Shown here piece by piece: positions 32,302 through 45,730 of a DNA stretch of 64,000 nucleotides. The stretch is from Aphrophora alni (lineage: Eukaryota > Arthropoda > Insecta > Hemiptera > Aphrophoridae), in contig OY740774.1 of NCBI GenBank assembly GCA_963513935.1, positions 95,549,668 through 95,613,667 of the forward strand, written 5' to 3'. Below the pieces are notes generated by a model. That model did not search any database. It was given only the letters and a program-made list of their open reading frames with translations, and was not told where the DNA came from. Both the position numbers and the translations under genes were made by a program. Each line of letters begins with the position of its first letter. The stretch's first letter is position 1.

Positions 32302-34178
32302 TATTTTTTCTCATAAGTCAAGTTCAACATTTAATATGATTTCTGTTAGTTATGATAAATAAAACTTAGTAAATCTAATACAGTCAAGTAATTATAATCT
32401 TGAGGTGAAGTTTAAGAGCTATTTAATATTTAATTCAATATTTGAAGGTAAAACAAAGTCAATTTTTTAAGTTATGCATTTTTAACAAAGATGGCGTTAT
32501 TAAACCCAGTTTTGAGAAACGGCAGAAATCAATTAACTTGTGTTTTCCTTTTAAATATTACCATAAATTACTGAAATATTTTTTTCTCTTTTACCCCGTT
32601 TTGATAGAAAGAAGGCGTAGTGAAATTTTCAAGATCATGTTAGTTGTTCCATTTATTTATGCTGAATGAAAAAACTTTACATCTATTACTCGATTATGAT
32701 TAAATTTTGCTCAATTGTAGCATCTTCGTTTTGTATTGAGCGCCATCACTCGAAAAACTCAGGTTCCTTAGTTAACTTTAACCAACCAAAATATATGCTT
32801 TGGGCTGTTTAAAGAAATATTATTTTAACAAAATCAACTTTACAAATTTCGTTCAGATTTTAGTGAAATATTCCCTACGCGATATTTACAAATCAGTGAA
32901 CGGACAGTGCATTATATGTTTTTAATTAGGTGATACCAATTAATAAGGTCAAAATATCACAATCAATATTACAGAATGAAATACGCTTGGATTAACAAAT
33001 AAATTAATTTGTCGCTGCAATATCTGATGATTAAATATTGTTATCATATCCGATAGAATATATGGGATATACATTGACAATTACTTTATAATTATAAATA
33101 ATTTAATAAATTAATAGAAACATTTGTAGGGTAGAAGTCTAATTTCATTATTATTATATTTATACAATAATTTTAATGTATCAATTCTGTATTTCTATTT
33201 TATCACTTATGATGTAAATTGTGTGATCAGTGATTAGTAAAATGGGGATTTTTCGCTTTTATACTCATTTTAAGGTTCCACGAGTCCATCAAAAGTTCTT
33301 TCTCTGCATCTCAAACGGATGGTCTAGTGTTAAACAAAATAGGTGTTGTGGACATTTTGTGGACATAAATTTGGATTTATTTGCTATAAGGGAAGAAAAA
33401 GTGAAAATTACGATATATTTTATTATTCAAACAATTGTAGTATCTGGTGCATAACCCAAAAATCCCTAACATTGTTCCTTCCAACTGCAACTGCTCTTGC
33501 GTTAACAAGGAAGTATAAGGTACTTTTGATTTGCTGTGTAAAGTATCTTCTGCTTTCTAACGATATAAGGAAACGAGAAAAGGTAGGGCGTGTGCCTTGC
33601 ATAACGGATTGAGGTATCGCAACTATTGGTAATGTAAAGAAAGTGTTGAAAGTTGGATTTGCTTATAAAAAACCTAACCTAATCTAACTTGAAGCTGGAC
33701 TCCAGAATGGAGAAGACTCTGAAAAGATATGTGGAAAGACGCGACATAAATGTTTCCCTCAAGACCATCTCGTACATTCAAAAACCGGATTAGTTTATGT
33801 AAATGATCATAAATAATTAATTAAAAAACACGAAGTCGTTATGACCTAATTTAAACACGCAAATTTAATTGCATTATAATATCTTATTATTTTGCCAGTC
33901 CACAAGTGTGATGGGAAACGCTAAAGTGGCAGCAAAAGTCAGTAAAAATCTTCCATTGGGATCGTATTAGGTTGTAATGGAATCACCTGACAGCAAATGT
34001 CCGTGACCGCATCTGTTCGGACATTGTTTCGGGAAATCACTGCTAACCAATTCCGGTAGAATTTTCAAAATTCTACTGTGTAATAATAAACATTTTTGTT
34101 CCATTTCATAGCCTATATTTTATTATTCATAGTTATGCAATTTCTAATAATTTTTATGTGGAGATAAAAGCAGAGCTA

Positions 34179-34215
<37 letters not shown>

Positions 34216-37200
34216 AGACAAATATGACTCTTTACATCCCATGTGATTCAGATTAAATTACAGTGACTGTTATTTTTCCTAAGGTTGTTTAAACTTCAGA
34301 AGGGTTGTCTGCATACTCAGAAGCAAATTCTTGAAATATAAATAAAGATTATCGGAGGATCCTTGGGGGTTACATCCACAACGTACGGAAATGAAAATGT
34401 AAATATTAAACGATAAAGTAGAAAATGTTAAAACCAACCTGGTATTATAAAAAATTGTTTTAAGACATAAGCTACAGTACAAATAAATAATAAATAAAAC
34501 GCACATACACACACAGAGGGAGAAAGAGAGAGGGAGAAAAATAAAAAGTAAAAGAATCAGTTAATTGTAAAACAAATTAAGCAATTTAAACAACCCTTCT
34601 ATAAACTTGAACATTTTAAAGACAAATAAATATTTTAATAGACATTTATTTAAATTTAATATGATACGTTAATTGATTCTATGTTTTTAGGATATATTTT
34701 AAATTATATCTACTTCATATAACTGAATATGTTAGAAGTACTCTTATCACACATTGTTAAAACTAAACAATAAAAATTTCATGGTGAAATAATGAAAAAA
34801 AATCTATTAAATCCACTTGTAACGTAATGAAACGCAAAAGCTTAGATCAAATGTGACACCGTTATTTATGATTTTAAATCTAACTTATATATACTTTTTA
34901 TACAATTTCTTAACCCGTAACTTTATACTACTTTTCTTATATTGATATTTAGTTCGTCGTACGGAATTTTACTGACGATCTTCATTTTAAATTTGTACGA
35001 TATTTAATATAAATACATAAAAACTTTTCCTTAACGAAAAGAAAACAATTTTAATGAATATGAACCTTTCTTATAATAATAAGGTCTAATGAAGTCATCG
35101 TAAATGAGTACAAACCTTTTTTACAAGAATAAAGTTCCGTTGAATTTTATTTTAATGATAGGAAATTTCCTTAATGAAAAGGAGGAAGTTCATCACAAAT
35201 TATTACATTTTAAAAAAAAAAGGAAGATAGGACTGGCAAATGTCATTTAAATGAACAGGAACATTTATTACAAAAAGGAAAAGAAGATTTCGTTACGAAT
35301 ATAGTGTACTTTATACTTACACTTATATTATACCTACTGCACTATAATTCCAATTAGTTATATGAAATCCCTAAAACATGTGGAATCTAACAATAAGCGA
35401 TTATTATTTAATCAGTTTCTGAGTTCATTAATAAGATTTTAGATAATAATTTTATCCGTACATATTATATACCGATTATATTATTTATAGGTTGTAAAAT
35501 TATTATGGAAAACGATATAAATTTTTTGGGGAATTGCATGTAAAAATTTATAATTTGAAGAACATGAATGTAATGTATGTTATAGCATATGACTAACCTT
35601 TCTCCTCACAAAATTAATGTAGTGACAATTAACAAAATCAAACTTAAAATAATAGTTAGCATATCATATTATGATAGCGAGTTTACTCATAACCATATAT
35701 TCATTATGAGAATCTCGTTTAATTTCTCTATAGATTCTAAACTATAAATATGTAATTCAAAAGCATACAAAGTAACTTGTCAGATGAGCACATTAATGAA
35801 TTCTAATTTGAACGTTTTGTTTTAAAGAATTACAAATTAAAAACACAATAAAAATAACATTATATTATAATTTATTGTTTTTATTTAAAGCTTTCAGTCA
35901 AAAGCTCCGTATCAGCCAAATAAATAATTGTAAATGTGATTGTGTAAAGTTTAAAATATATTACAACCTGTGTTATTTAAAACTTTGTAATATGAAATAA
36001 AATCTGTTAAAAATGTAAATCTCCTTTTTTTTCTGGATACTATATGGAATTGAGCATAATTAAATGTTAAAAATCTGATCATTCCATAAATATTTTCTGA
36101 AACATATTTTATTTTAAAATTAGTAAAATAATGCAAACAGATTATTGTGTTATCAGAGAGATATTACACCAATTACAAACAAACAAAGTATTACTTTATA
36201 TAAAATTTTAAAAAATTAAAGTAAATATATGCCATCGTGGTACACTGAGGCCCGATTATAAAATTTATTCAAAGATTAAGCTCAAAACTTAATATCAAAA
36301 ATTTATTTTCTGGAGTGTCCCAGATAATGAAATGTAGTATACAGTCATATACTCAAAATATGGTATTCAAAAGTTGGTACTTGAGCCATGCAGGAAATGT
36401 TCAATTATATTATTAGTTCAAGGGTTTTATTTAACAAGTTGGCATTACTGTCTTGCCGTTTTGCTACCTTAACTGCACATAAGGTACAAAAATCACGAAA
36501 TAAATTCACCAAAATTTTATAAATCTCCATTAGTAAAAAAAATACACAGATAATCTACTTAACCACTAAATTATGAATAGTGTGTCATTCTGGGTTTTAA
36601 TTAAACAACTTAATTCTCAGGTATATCGTTCGAATATAAATATTATTAAAGAGAAACAAAATTATACAGTCATAAAAAGGTAATGTGATTTTAAATTAAT
36701 AATTATTAAGTTTTATAAAACTGTTTAAACAACTGTGCACATTTTAATTATCCGATTATAAGCTTTAGCTACTGAACAAATACATTAGAATCATTATAAA
36801 AATTTTAACATTATAGAAACAAATATATCTCTATTAGTATCATTTGTTTTATCAATAATTTAATTTACTTTATCTCATAGTTGTTATATAAAAACTCTAC
36901 GTATATTAGAAAAATGTGATCAATCACCAAATTTTACTGGTTAATCCTGATTGCAGATTTTAGTACAGTAATATAAAAGTAAATTTTTTTTTTACGTTAC
37001 TATACGTTTACGTTACTATTTTTTTTAAGTGACTCTATCCCAAATTATAATCATGTTAACCTTACTGCACAAGCTAATTAAATCTATCTCAGCTTATTTT
37101 TTAAATTATTTTTTAATAGGGTTATGTTTTGTTTTATAAAAAATCACCTACTTTACAGTTGATTCCGTTTTTGTTTGTAGCACAAGTGCTGCGTTCACCT

Positions 37201-37922
37201 TATCTATAGTCTATCCATATTACGCATTGAATTATATGGTCTACTCAAATGTAATATTATAATTAACACAAATCCACACATTTGGCGTCACAATATTCAC
37301 CGTATTTTGGAAACACGTATACCTTTCAATACACTTCTGAAAACTCCCCAAACAATGGAATATATATTATTCTTCAAGAACATAATCGAAAGCACTACAA
37401 TACATTGAAAACTTGTTGAAACAGACTTAACTAAAAAAAGATAACATAGTAACTTCCCATTTCGGCAAAATGGCATTATTATTGCGAATAATCATCCAAT
37501 TATATACATCATAATTGTTCTGTAAGCTAATTATCTAGGCTTTATTACTAAATAATTACCAAGTAATTGCACCAGGTCAATATCTACAAACGTTCATCAA
37601 ATAATATCTGATGGATATTAAAACAATATTTAATTATAACACATTACAGCTACAAATTAATTTGATTGTTCATGCGAATTAAATTCTGTGATATTGCAAG
37701 TAGAAATTTGACATGATATATTCTGTCACGTAATTCAATGAATTAGTAGCTCATTAGAGAATAATTTGGAAATATAATCAGGAAATTGTTATATGTATAA
37801 GTTAGGTATACAAAGTCACAGTATACAAGTGTTATTTACCATATTTTTAACATACTTACATTAAATTCATAGATCTATTTACAAATAAACAGCAAGATTA
37901 GTTAGGGTACATGATGGTTAAT
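32302..37922. other. Intergenic, no gene recognised
   Basis: AT-rich. Contains an AT microsatellite (34182-34211) and a slightly GC-richer unidentified stretch (about 33660-34075). The small open frames show no domain or codon signal. Confidence 0.45.
34182..34211. repeat. (AT)n microsatellite
   Basis: AT run of about 30 bases. Confidence 0.95.
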
Positions 37923-38121
37923 ATTGTTTTTAATTTTCGTTTGTTCTCTTTGATTATACTAACAAATCTATCTGTAATTAGACTTATTTTTATTGAAATC
38001 TAAATTTATTATATATTGAATATTTCAATATATAATAAATTTAGATTTCAATAAAAATAAGTCTAATTACAGATAGATTTGTTAGTATAATCAAAGAGAA
38101 CAAACGAAAATTAAAAACAAT
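37923..38121. repeat. Perfect 199-bp palindrome
   Basis: Every base from 37923 to 38021 is complemented in reverse from 38121 to 38023 with only the central base unpaired (centre TTGAATATTTCAA). No mismatch was seen in 99 pairs. Confidence 0.95.
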
Positions 38122-38179
38122 TTGTGTAACCACAGGATGTTAAGGAAAAATGTTGTGTTAAATTATAAGACACTATATA

Positions 38180-38307
38180 CCCCCCCCCCCGAAAAAACAT
38201 ATCAAATATTATTATATTTAAAATATAAATTCATAAACACTGAATTGAAAAAAATGTTAAATATATATTTAATAAGAAATCTAAAAAAAAAAAAAAAAAA
38301 AAAAAAA
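38180..38307. repeat. Poly-C and poly-A runs next to the palindrome
   Basis: Poly-C at 38180-38190 and 25 A at 38283-38307 lie within 190 bases of the perfect palindrome. Confidence 0.9.
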
Positions 38308-40017
38308 CCTATATCTCTCACACTTCTCAAACTGTACTACTCAGCGAAAATATATTGGTTTTAAACTTTACATTCTACTAGAAGCATATGTGGGATTTTG
38401 GCCTTACAGAATGATATAAATTATTTTATACAAATAAATAATGACGACCATGTATATAATATACAAAGAGAATTTAAGTGTTTTCAATAACTTTTACGTA
38501 GTGTTCGAAGTTGTAATAGGTCACGAAAATAATCTCAATAATCTATTTTTACGTCAAGTGGGAAAATGTTTGTTTCTGTTTACTGTTGTTTAATTGGTAG
38601 AATATGTCACACGTCAGCTAGCTAACGTGGATATCCAAGATTAAACCATATTCTGGTAGTTACTTTTAATATGTTAATTAACTACAACTATCAACAGATC
38701 AACATAAACGGTAATCCATTACGTAATCTGGGGGTCATACATCAAGTTCCCGTAACTGATTGATTTCGATAATTTTCATCAATACCTTACTACCGTATTT
38801 ACTTTATTAAAGTAAATAAAAAAAAAGTATTTCTATTATTTTTTACTTTATACCCTTAACAATAATGATATTAAGGTAACATACGGAAAATTCATTGACA
38901 TCAAATTAATGGTATCGAACCAAGTATCATGTAACGGACTCCTACTTTGAATTGCAGCGTAATCTCTGCCTTCTAAAACTACTCCGTTCCAATCAAAAAA
39001 TACATGCATTTGACTAGATTTTATAACAATATTAATTGTTTCTTAAATTAAGCAGATCAAGTATAAATATTCATATTTATTAGATATCATCTAAAAATAA
39101 TCGTAAGAAAGGAACACAGATGATTGTCGAAGTAACGATATAAAGAGGAGTATGCATACAACGGAGTGTTGTAGGATCCCCTCCATACTTAGGTTTTAAT
39201 TAAACCACAGAAATCAACTGTGCTGAGCAACATTGCACTATTTTGTCACAAATAACAGATGTCACAACGCAACACGTCTTCAATTATCACTCTCCAATAA
39301 CATTAAAGCTATTTTACGAGGAATCTGTTCTTTACATTGTATTATCAGAGATATTACTTTCATTTATATACAGTTTTGAAGCAAAAATGGTTTTTAAGAA
39401 CAGTTCTAATTGATTTTCTATATGGAATTAACAATTGAATTATTTATTTGTATGGAGTTACCCAATTAAAAAAGTGTTTAACATTTAAATATTAAAACAA
39501 TTTGTTGTAATAACGGTTCTTCTGTTGTCATTTATTTCTACCTCGATAGTTAGGTTAACGATGGAGTTATACACATATTATGTTTATATATAATATATAA
39601 ACATAATAGGATCTTCAAACAATGTCCTAAAACTAATCTGTCCTCTACACTTGGATTCTGGTTAGGATTCTTGCGATTTGAGGACACAAACAACCTTCAC
39701 TCCTTTATCTAATAAATTTAGAATGACGCGTTTACAGATTCCTTACTTGTCTGAGCAATCTTATATAAAATATTAAAATGTACAGCTCTTTCGCCTATTT
39801 GTCAGACATCAAGAGAACATGTAGAACACTCACCACATTACAATATGTTAAAATAATAAAAATCAAACACATTTAGATATCACATTTGAACATAAAGGAA
39901 AAAGATTAACACTTATTAATTTTTAAAATTTATATCGCAGTGAGTTACTTTCATATTGTGTAACTAAACAGCAGTGAATTTTAATAGTTTAATATCATTT
40001 CTCTGACAAGTAAGACA

Positions 40018-40109
<92 letters not shown>

Positions 40110-42879
40110 AGCAATCACTAAGATTACACCAATGTAAATCGCATTTTATAATATCAATAATTTAACTACAAATGTGATTTGCAAATCATAAAAGACTTAT
40201 GAACTATTGTAGGCCTATAAAAGTTCCTGTAGGCCTATAAACGTAGTATGTTATTCTATATCGTGTCTACCAACATTTTGTCCAACAAAAGTTGTCAACT
40301 GATTTTAAATCATCCGTTTGAAATATAATTTGAGCGATGTCCTGCAAAAAAAATATAAAATTCAATGATAACATATCCCTTCAAAAAACAAAACTGAAAA
40401 TGAGAATATTTCATGGGCACATTATAGATATGATTTTCGTATTTTTCAATTCATGATTGCTAATGGAATAATGATTTTTATATTCTCATGTTATAAATAT
40501 TTTGAATTATATTCTCAACAAGTACAAATTCATTAGTGGAATAAATGATTTCAGCTATTTTCTTACAATTCAATATTCAAACCCCACTTTCAACATTATA
40601 TGTTTCACCGTTTACAATAAAAACAATTTTAAATTAATATTTGTTTTTTAATACTGTTGAAATAGCTAACATAATATAAGAAGGAATCAAACATATCTCC
40701 GTAAAACATCTTTGACTTTTTTTTATATAAAAAAAATAACAATATAACCACATTCATATATCCATTCTATAAACGAAAATTAATAATTTCAAATACAATT
40801 AACCTAATAAAACCTAAAACTACAGTAATCATGTATAGATGTTTGGTAAATTGCTTAATTTAATCCTTCAGGAGAAACGAGAACTCCTTATTATAGTAGC
40901 TAAAATACTCTTAAAATTTATATATTATAATATTTTTAATGAAGTAAACCTAATTTAAAAGTAGTAATTACACTCTTGCAAAAATTTCTATATTGATTAT
41001 AAAGCTATATATTACTACAATTGAAAGATAATGACACACTACATTTCTCTGCAAGTACACAACTACACGTTATTTGAATGGCTAAATATCATCATTTGTT
41101 ACAGGCACACAAACGGATTTGTTACTCGTTGAACATAATTAATGAAGTGATACACGTCTTATTGTTTGTGTGATAGATAGAGTTCTGAATTAACTTTTGA
41201 TTACTAAATGTCCACAAATTTTGGTAAAAATATTTAAGTAATTATATAAAACTGTTCTTAAAAATAAGTAACAAAGTTTTATCATAAAATGATATGATGC
41301 TTACGTTAGTCCATGAACTAAAAATGTGCTACTGTTGTATATTACATATTTTTACCTGTTGTTAATTACTACAATATTCCTCTTACCTATCTATTTATCA
41401 AGAGGAGTAGCCTATTTAACAAATTACAGGTCCTCATCCTGTTAATTGTCGTTGTTATGTAATTGTATAACAATTCTTTTAATTGCATGACAATGGTTGT
41501 TTTTGTATCAAGTAGTTGTGTTTCAAGATAAACAATTTATTTCAAAACTCCCTAGAGTTTAATTATTTTACAATGTCACTTGTTTTTTTTAAATGTATTC
41601 CTCCAGGAATCCAGAACAAGAGAGAATTAATACCAGCGACTTACATGTATCCAATTAGAAAGAGCACATAATTAATTATAATCTGTTTATTTTATAGAAA
41701 AAGTCAACAAAAATAAAATAAATCGTACTTAGAATCATGAACTATCATGAACACTTATAAAAAAAGTAAATTAATAACAAACACAATTTACCGTTTCATG
41801 GAAACATCGACATGTTTTATTTGGATTCTAACTAAATGTGACTTTAATGTGTAGAATGTTCGATTATTTATGAAAGATATGCAATTAATTTGGTTTATAA
41901 TATTCAGTTATGAATTCAACAATTAAGCTATGATGATCATCGTTGGAATATTTGCATAAGGAAATGAGACCATTGATAGTCTTAGACGATAACGATTTTG
42001 CACCCTTAATTTGAAAAATTAAAGTAGCATTATTTTAATATAATAAAATGAGGGAGTATATAGAAAATTAGGGGTAGGATAAAGACTATTATAAACTTTT
42101 ATGGTTTATGGATTACATGAAAGTAAGTATAACGATATAAGATTGTTAAAATTCGAAAATAGTTAAAAAAAAAAAAAAAATTAAACAACCGTCAGCATCT
42201 AACGTCAGTTTGTAAACAACTATAAAATCTAAACTTAAAATATTGATGGATTACATTCCTCTATTCAACAAACATTTCAATTATTTTCTTAATAACTTTA
42301 TTGAATAATGGGGTGGATGGTGAAAGAATAAATATATGAACATATTAAATGAAATGATCATTAAACGTTAACTAGTTATATTTGTGGAATCGTCAATCCA
42401 CAAATGAATGCAAACAAAATTATACACTTAAATCATTTTATTTATGCAATGCAAATTACAAGACGACTTTTCTAAGTTGCTTTTTGCACAAACCTACACG
42501 AACTCTTTCATGATCCAACCGTTAACATTACGTGATACTGTAAAACTATTCAATGTTTCTTCACTGAATTATTACGACACTCTGTCGAGTTCTTCACACT
42601 TGTGTAAGATATTAGTGCATGATTGTGATCCAAAGTTTAATCATTTTGAGAGCTCAAGAAGTTGTAGCAAACGGTTATAAAACTAAAACTATTGATATAT
42701 TAAGATTGAAGAAAAAAAGAAATATGTTTACACTTTCCACAAATCATAGAGAGAAATAGGAGTAATAAGTATCAAATGAATACATATGTTGGATCGAGTT
42801 ACATCTAAGAAAATAATTAAGTTATTACCCGTGGATATAAAACTTTCAACAAACTCATAAGATTTGTGAAACCAGAAAA
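38308..42879. other. Intergenic, no gene recognised
   Basis: AT-rich. Holds the (AT)n tract at 40021-40106 and a 16-A run near 42166. The open frame at 42444-42680 (78 codons) has no recognisable motif. Confidence 0.45.
40021..40106. repeat. (AT)n microsatellite
   Basis: Uninterrupted AT run of about 86 bases. Confidence 0.95.
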
Positions 42880-42889
42880 TACCACTCCT

Positions 42890-43230
42890 ATAGATAAAAC
42901 ATAACTTCTAATGTGGGTTTGAGTTAACTTGTACATATTGTGATAAATTTTATATCGGCCAGACAAGACGACAATTTTCTAAACGGTTCAAGGATCATTT
43001 ACAAAAACCGACCAATACGAAACTATTAATTTGCAGTCTTATTTTGCGAACCACATCATAGATTGTTACCAATCTTATATAACAGTGGTGTCTCTTTTAG
43101 GATAAATTAATATTCTCTAGTTGAGGTTTTGAAATGAAAGAACATGCAATTTAAGTAAGGAGTTGTAATGCTTCCCCATTACAAATAAAAAAGGAGTATC
43201 TTAAATGCAGGTTTTTATACATCAACTCAC
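42890..43230 (+). pseudogene. Penelope-like GIY-YIG endonuclease relic, different PLE family
   Basis: Plus-strand reading gives TCTYCDKFYIGQTRRQFSKR followed by FKDHLQKP, then after a frameshift SYFANHIIDCYQSY. This matches the FYIGQT...R.KEH...FANH block of Penelope endonucleases and differs clearly from the copies at 1.3-2.2 kb. Frameshifts and stops show it is dead. Confidence 0.65.
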
Positions 43231-45139
43231 CTTTTAAATAACATTTGATATATTTTATGAAACACAGAATGTAATATACATTTGTTTAGTATACTTCCTT
43301 TCTATAATACTTTTATCTCGTCAGATATTCATGTAACACTTACCTTTGTTCCTCATATATTCGAGTAACAAATGACATAAAAATTTTGTTACAAGGTATA
43401 AAACTTTTATTTCACAGAAACGTAGCAACAACTGACTCCAAATGATTTATGATCTTCGTAACTTACTTTCATATTTGACAATCTGTCACTTATTAAACAA
43501 GTTGTAGAATGTTATTGGATATATACTTTATACAAAGCCTATTTGTCCTGACTTTCGTTAAAATTAAAGACGTAATGTCTGTTACAGCTGGTGTAAAGTT
43601 ATTAATCAATGCTGTGAAGATCTGATTTATATTTACGGTTTTTAAAAAATCTGTGCGCCATAACTTGGACGAATCAGCTAAATTCTATACTTCATAATAT
43701 TTTATTTTAAAAATTATGTCAAAAAATGTTAATAGAATTGAATATAGAAAGTTTAATTTTGTAGTATAATTTTAGTTACACTATAAAATCGATACCGTCG
43801 TATTCAAAGTTAATACAATTTGTTTCTCCCTTTGGTGAGTAGAATCCAAGGATGTATAACGTAGTAATGTTTTTTTTGTGACAACCTATAAATTTAAATT
43901 GGTTTCATTGCTTTTCACTAATTTATAAATCTGAAATATAAATTTCAAATCTGTAAAATATTTTTAAAATTAATATAACAATAAACTTAATAATTTATTA
44001 GATATACGAAATAGTTATTTTTTCATAATATTGTCTGTTATACTTGTAACTTATACACTGCAAATTCCAATTTCAAACCAATCTCAGAGCTTTTATCCGT
44101 GTGTTACTAACAAATGTGAATTTAGTGGTGTGATTTGTTAAGGGTTAAGAATTAATTGACGTACAAAAATACTACTTTTTTCCTTAAAATTCAATTTAGA
44201 TAATATTCAATATATTTCTTCTTGAAGGAAAGTTATAATGTATTAAAAATATTTAAATATATTTAATTAATATGGGTCTTATATACCTAATAATAAAAAA
44301 AATGTGTATTGTAAGTTTCTTAATATCTACTATGTTTAGGTTTGTATTTGTGCTAGTAACTATTGATAGGCTAACTACGTATTGTAGTTTCTCCAAAAAG
44401 AGACATAAGTCGAAATAATATAAAAAACTGAAGGAAACGACATTTCAGTTGAAGTATACGATAATGTCATGTATTTATTAGCTTTAAATATTTTAGTATT
44501 ACTAGAATATAAAAAACGTGTCCTTTCATCCTTTAATTGTTCTAAATAATAACATGTATATTATTATTTCATAAAAGCTGTATTTGTTTTGATATAAGAA
44601 TACAACTTTTTTTTTAACGTTGAAGAAACAATATCCACTATTATTAAAGTGACATACGTTTAAGAAATATTTACAAAGATTATTTTTGCAGAGACTGTAT
44701 AATAACATGACCCCGATGTTCTCCAACCAGTACAATCTGCTAATGTTTAATACGAGGATTACTGGTCAACTAATCTTGTAAAATTGACTTGACGTATGTA
44801 GATTACCTTTTAAATAATAGTATCATCACCATTTATTTAATTATTTTGTTTGAAGTTGTCGGTAGGTGAAGTGTATATACATCTCTAGAAATTAAATACT
44901 ATAATATCAGAAGCAGGAAACAGTTATACAAAGACTATGTATAGTGATAACAATCTTCAATTATAACATCTTCTCTATTTAATATTAATAAATATATGCA
45001 ATGATAAAATAAAACTGGAGAAAATTATATCAAAGTCATTAAAGCCAATAATAATATAATCTACCTTTTATTTTAAGTATGCTACACTTACATTTTACTC
45101 TTAGAAATATGACAAAATTGCCTAAATACGGTAATAATA

Positions 45140-45250
45140 TACCCAGACGCCAAATTTGATAGTAATCGGTTCACAACTTTGGCGTCTAGATCAGTTCACA
45201 TATCACAGACAGACGCCAAGTAGACAGACATTCATCTTTAACAGAATCAC
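45140..45250. repeat. Possible RTE/SINE-type retroelement tail
   Basis: CCAGACGCCAAATTTGATAG, TAATCGGTTCACAACTTTGG and CACAGACAGACGCCAAGTAG followed by ACAGACATTC is the usual wording of such tails. No ends identified. Confidence 0.4.
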
Positions 45251-45666
45251 TTTTTTGGATACAGAATACGCTGTCACATCAATTTTACAAAATCCAACTT
45301 AAGTACATCTATACTAAAAAAGTGGGTGTATGAGAGGACTTAGTGAGCCAGCACTACCTAAGTTAATTATCCTGACTGTATTTGTATCAAAAGAAATTCG
45401 TTAAAATATTGTTCATTTAGGTTTGAAACATGCCTATTGAGAACAGATCTGTTGATTTCTAAAACTATTATACAATATTTTAGTAGGATCAAAATTACGA
45501 TCAGAATTTAATAAACGGTTAGTAAAATTTTTATTTGTTTTATTATACTTCCGACAATGTACATTGTCAGATCATTTATTTACTTTCTCAGGTAGTCCTG
45601 GTTCAGTTTTTCTTCCTTGCATTCCATCCTCCACTCTCTTTGCATAGATGTTGGTACCTAACCTGC

Positions 45667-45730
45667 ATTTTATGTCATAGTTGTCTGAAGATTCTTAATC
45701 ACGAAACAGCTGTCACAACATAATAATATG
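45667..45730 (+). ncRNA. Hammerhead ribozyme-like motif with GUC site
   Basis: CTGAAGA at 45685-45691, GAAAC at 45703-45707, stem III ACAGCTGT (loopless palindrome), GTC at 45712-45714, stem I GTTGT/ACAAC perfect with a further TTAT/ATAA. Stem II (TTCTTAATCAC) pairs poorly, so activity is doubtful. Confidence 0.45.

Noticed and set aside
33230..33612. Overlapping open frames with a CC pair (NRCCGHF)
   Set aside because: Cys spacing does not fit the module and no splice sites flank it.
39220..39260. Possible minus-strand module exon near a gcaacattgcact string
   Set aside because: Gives Cys codons but no CC pair, and no matching donor was found.
43592..43646. C-x5-CC frame (CKVINQCCED) on the plus strand
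   Set aside because: Looks like a module start, but there is no acceptor directly before the Cys codon, no further cysteines and an early stop. Likely chance.
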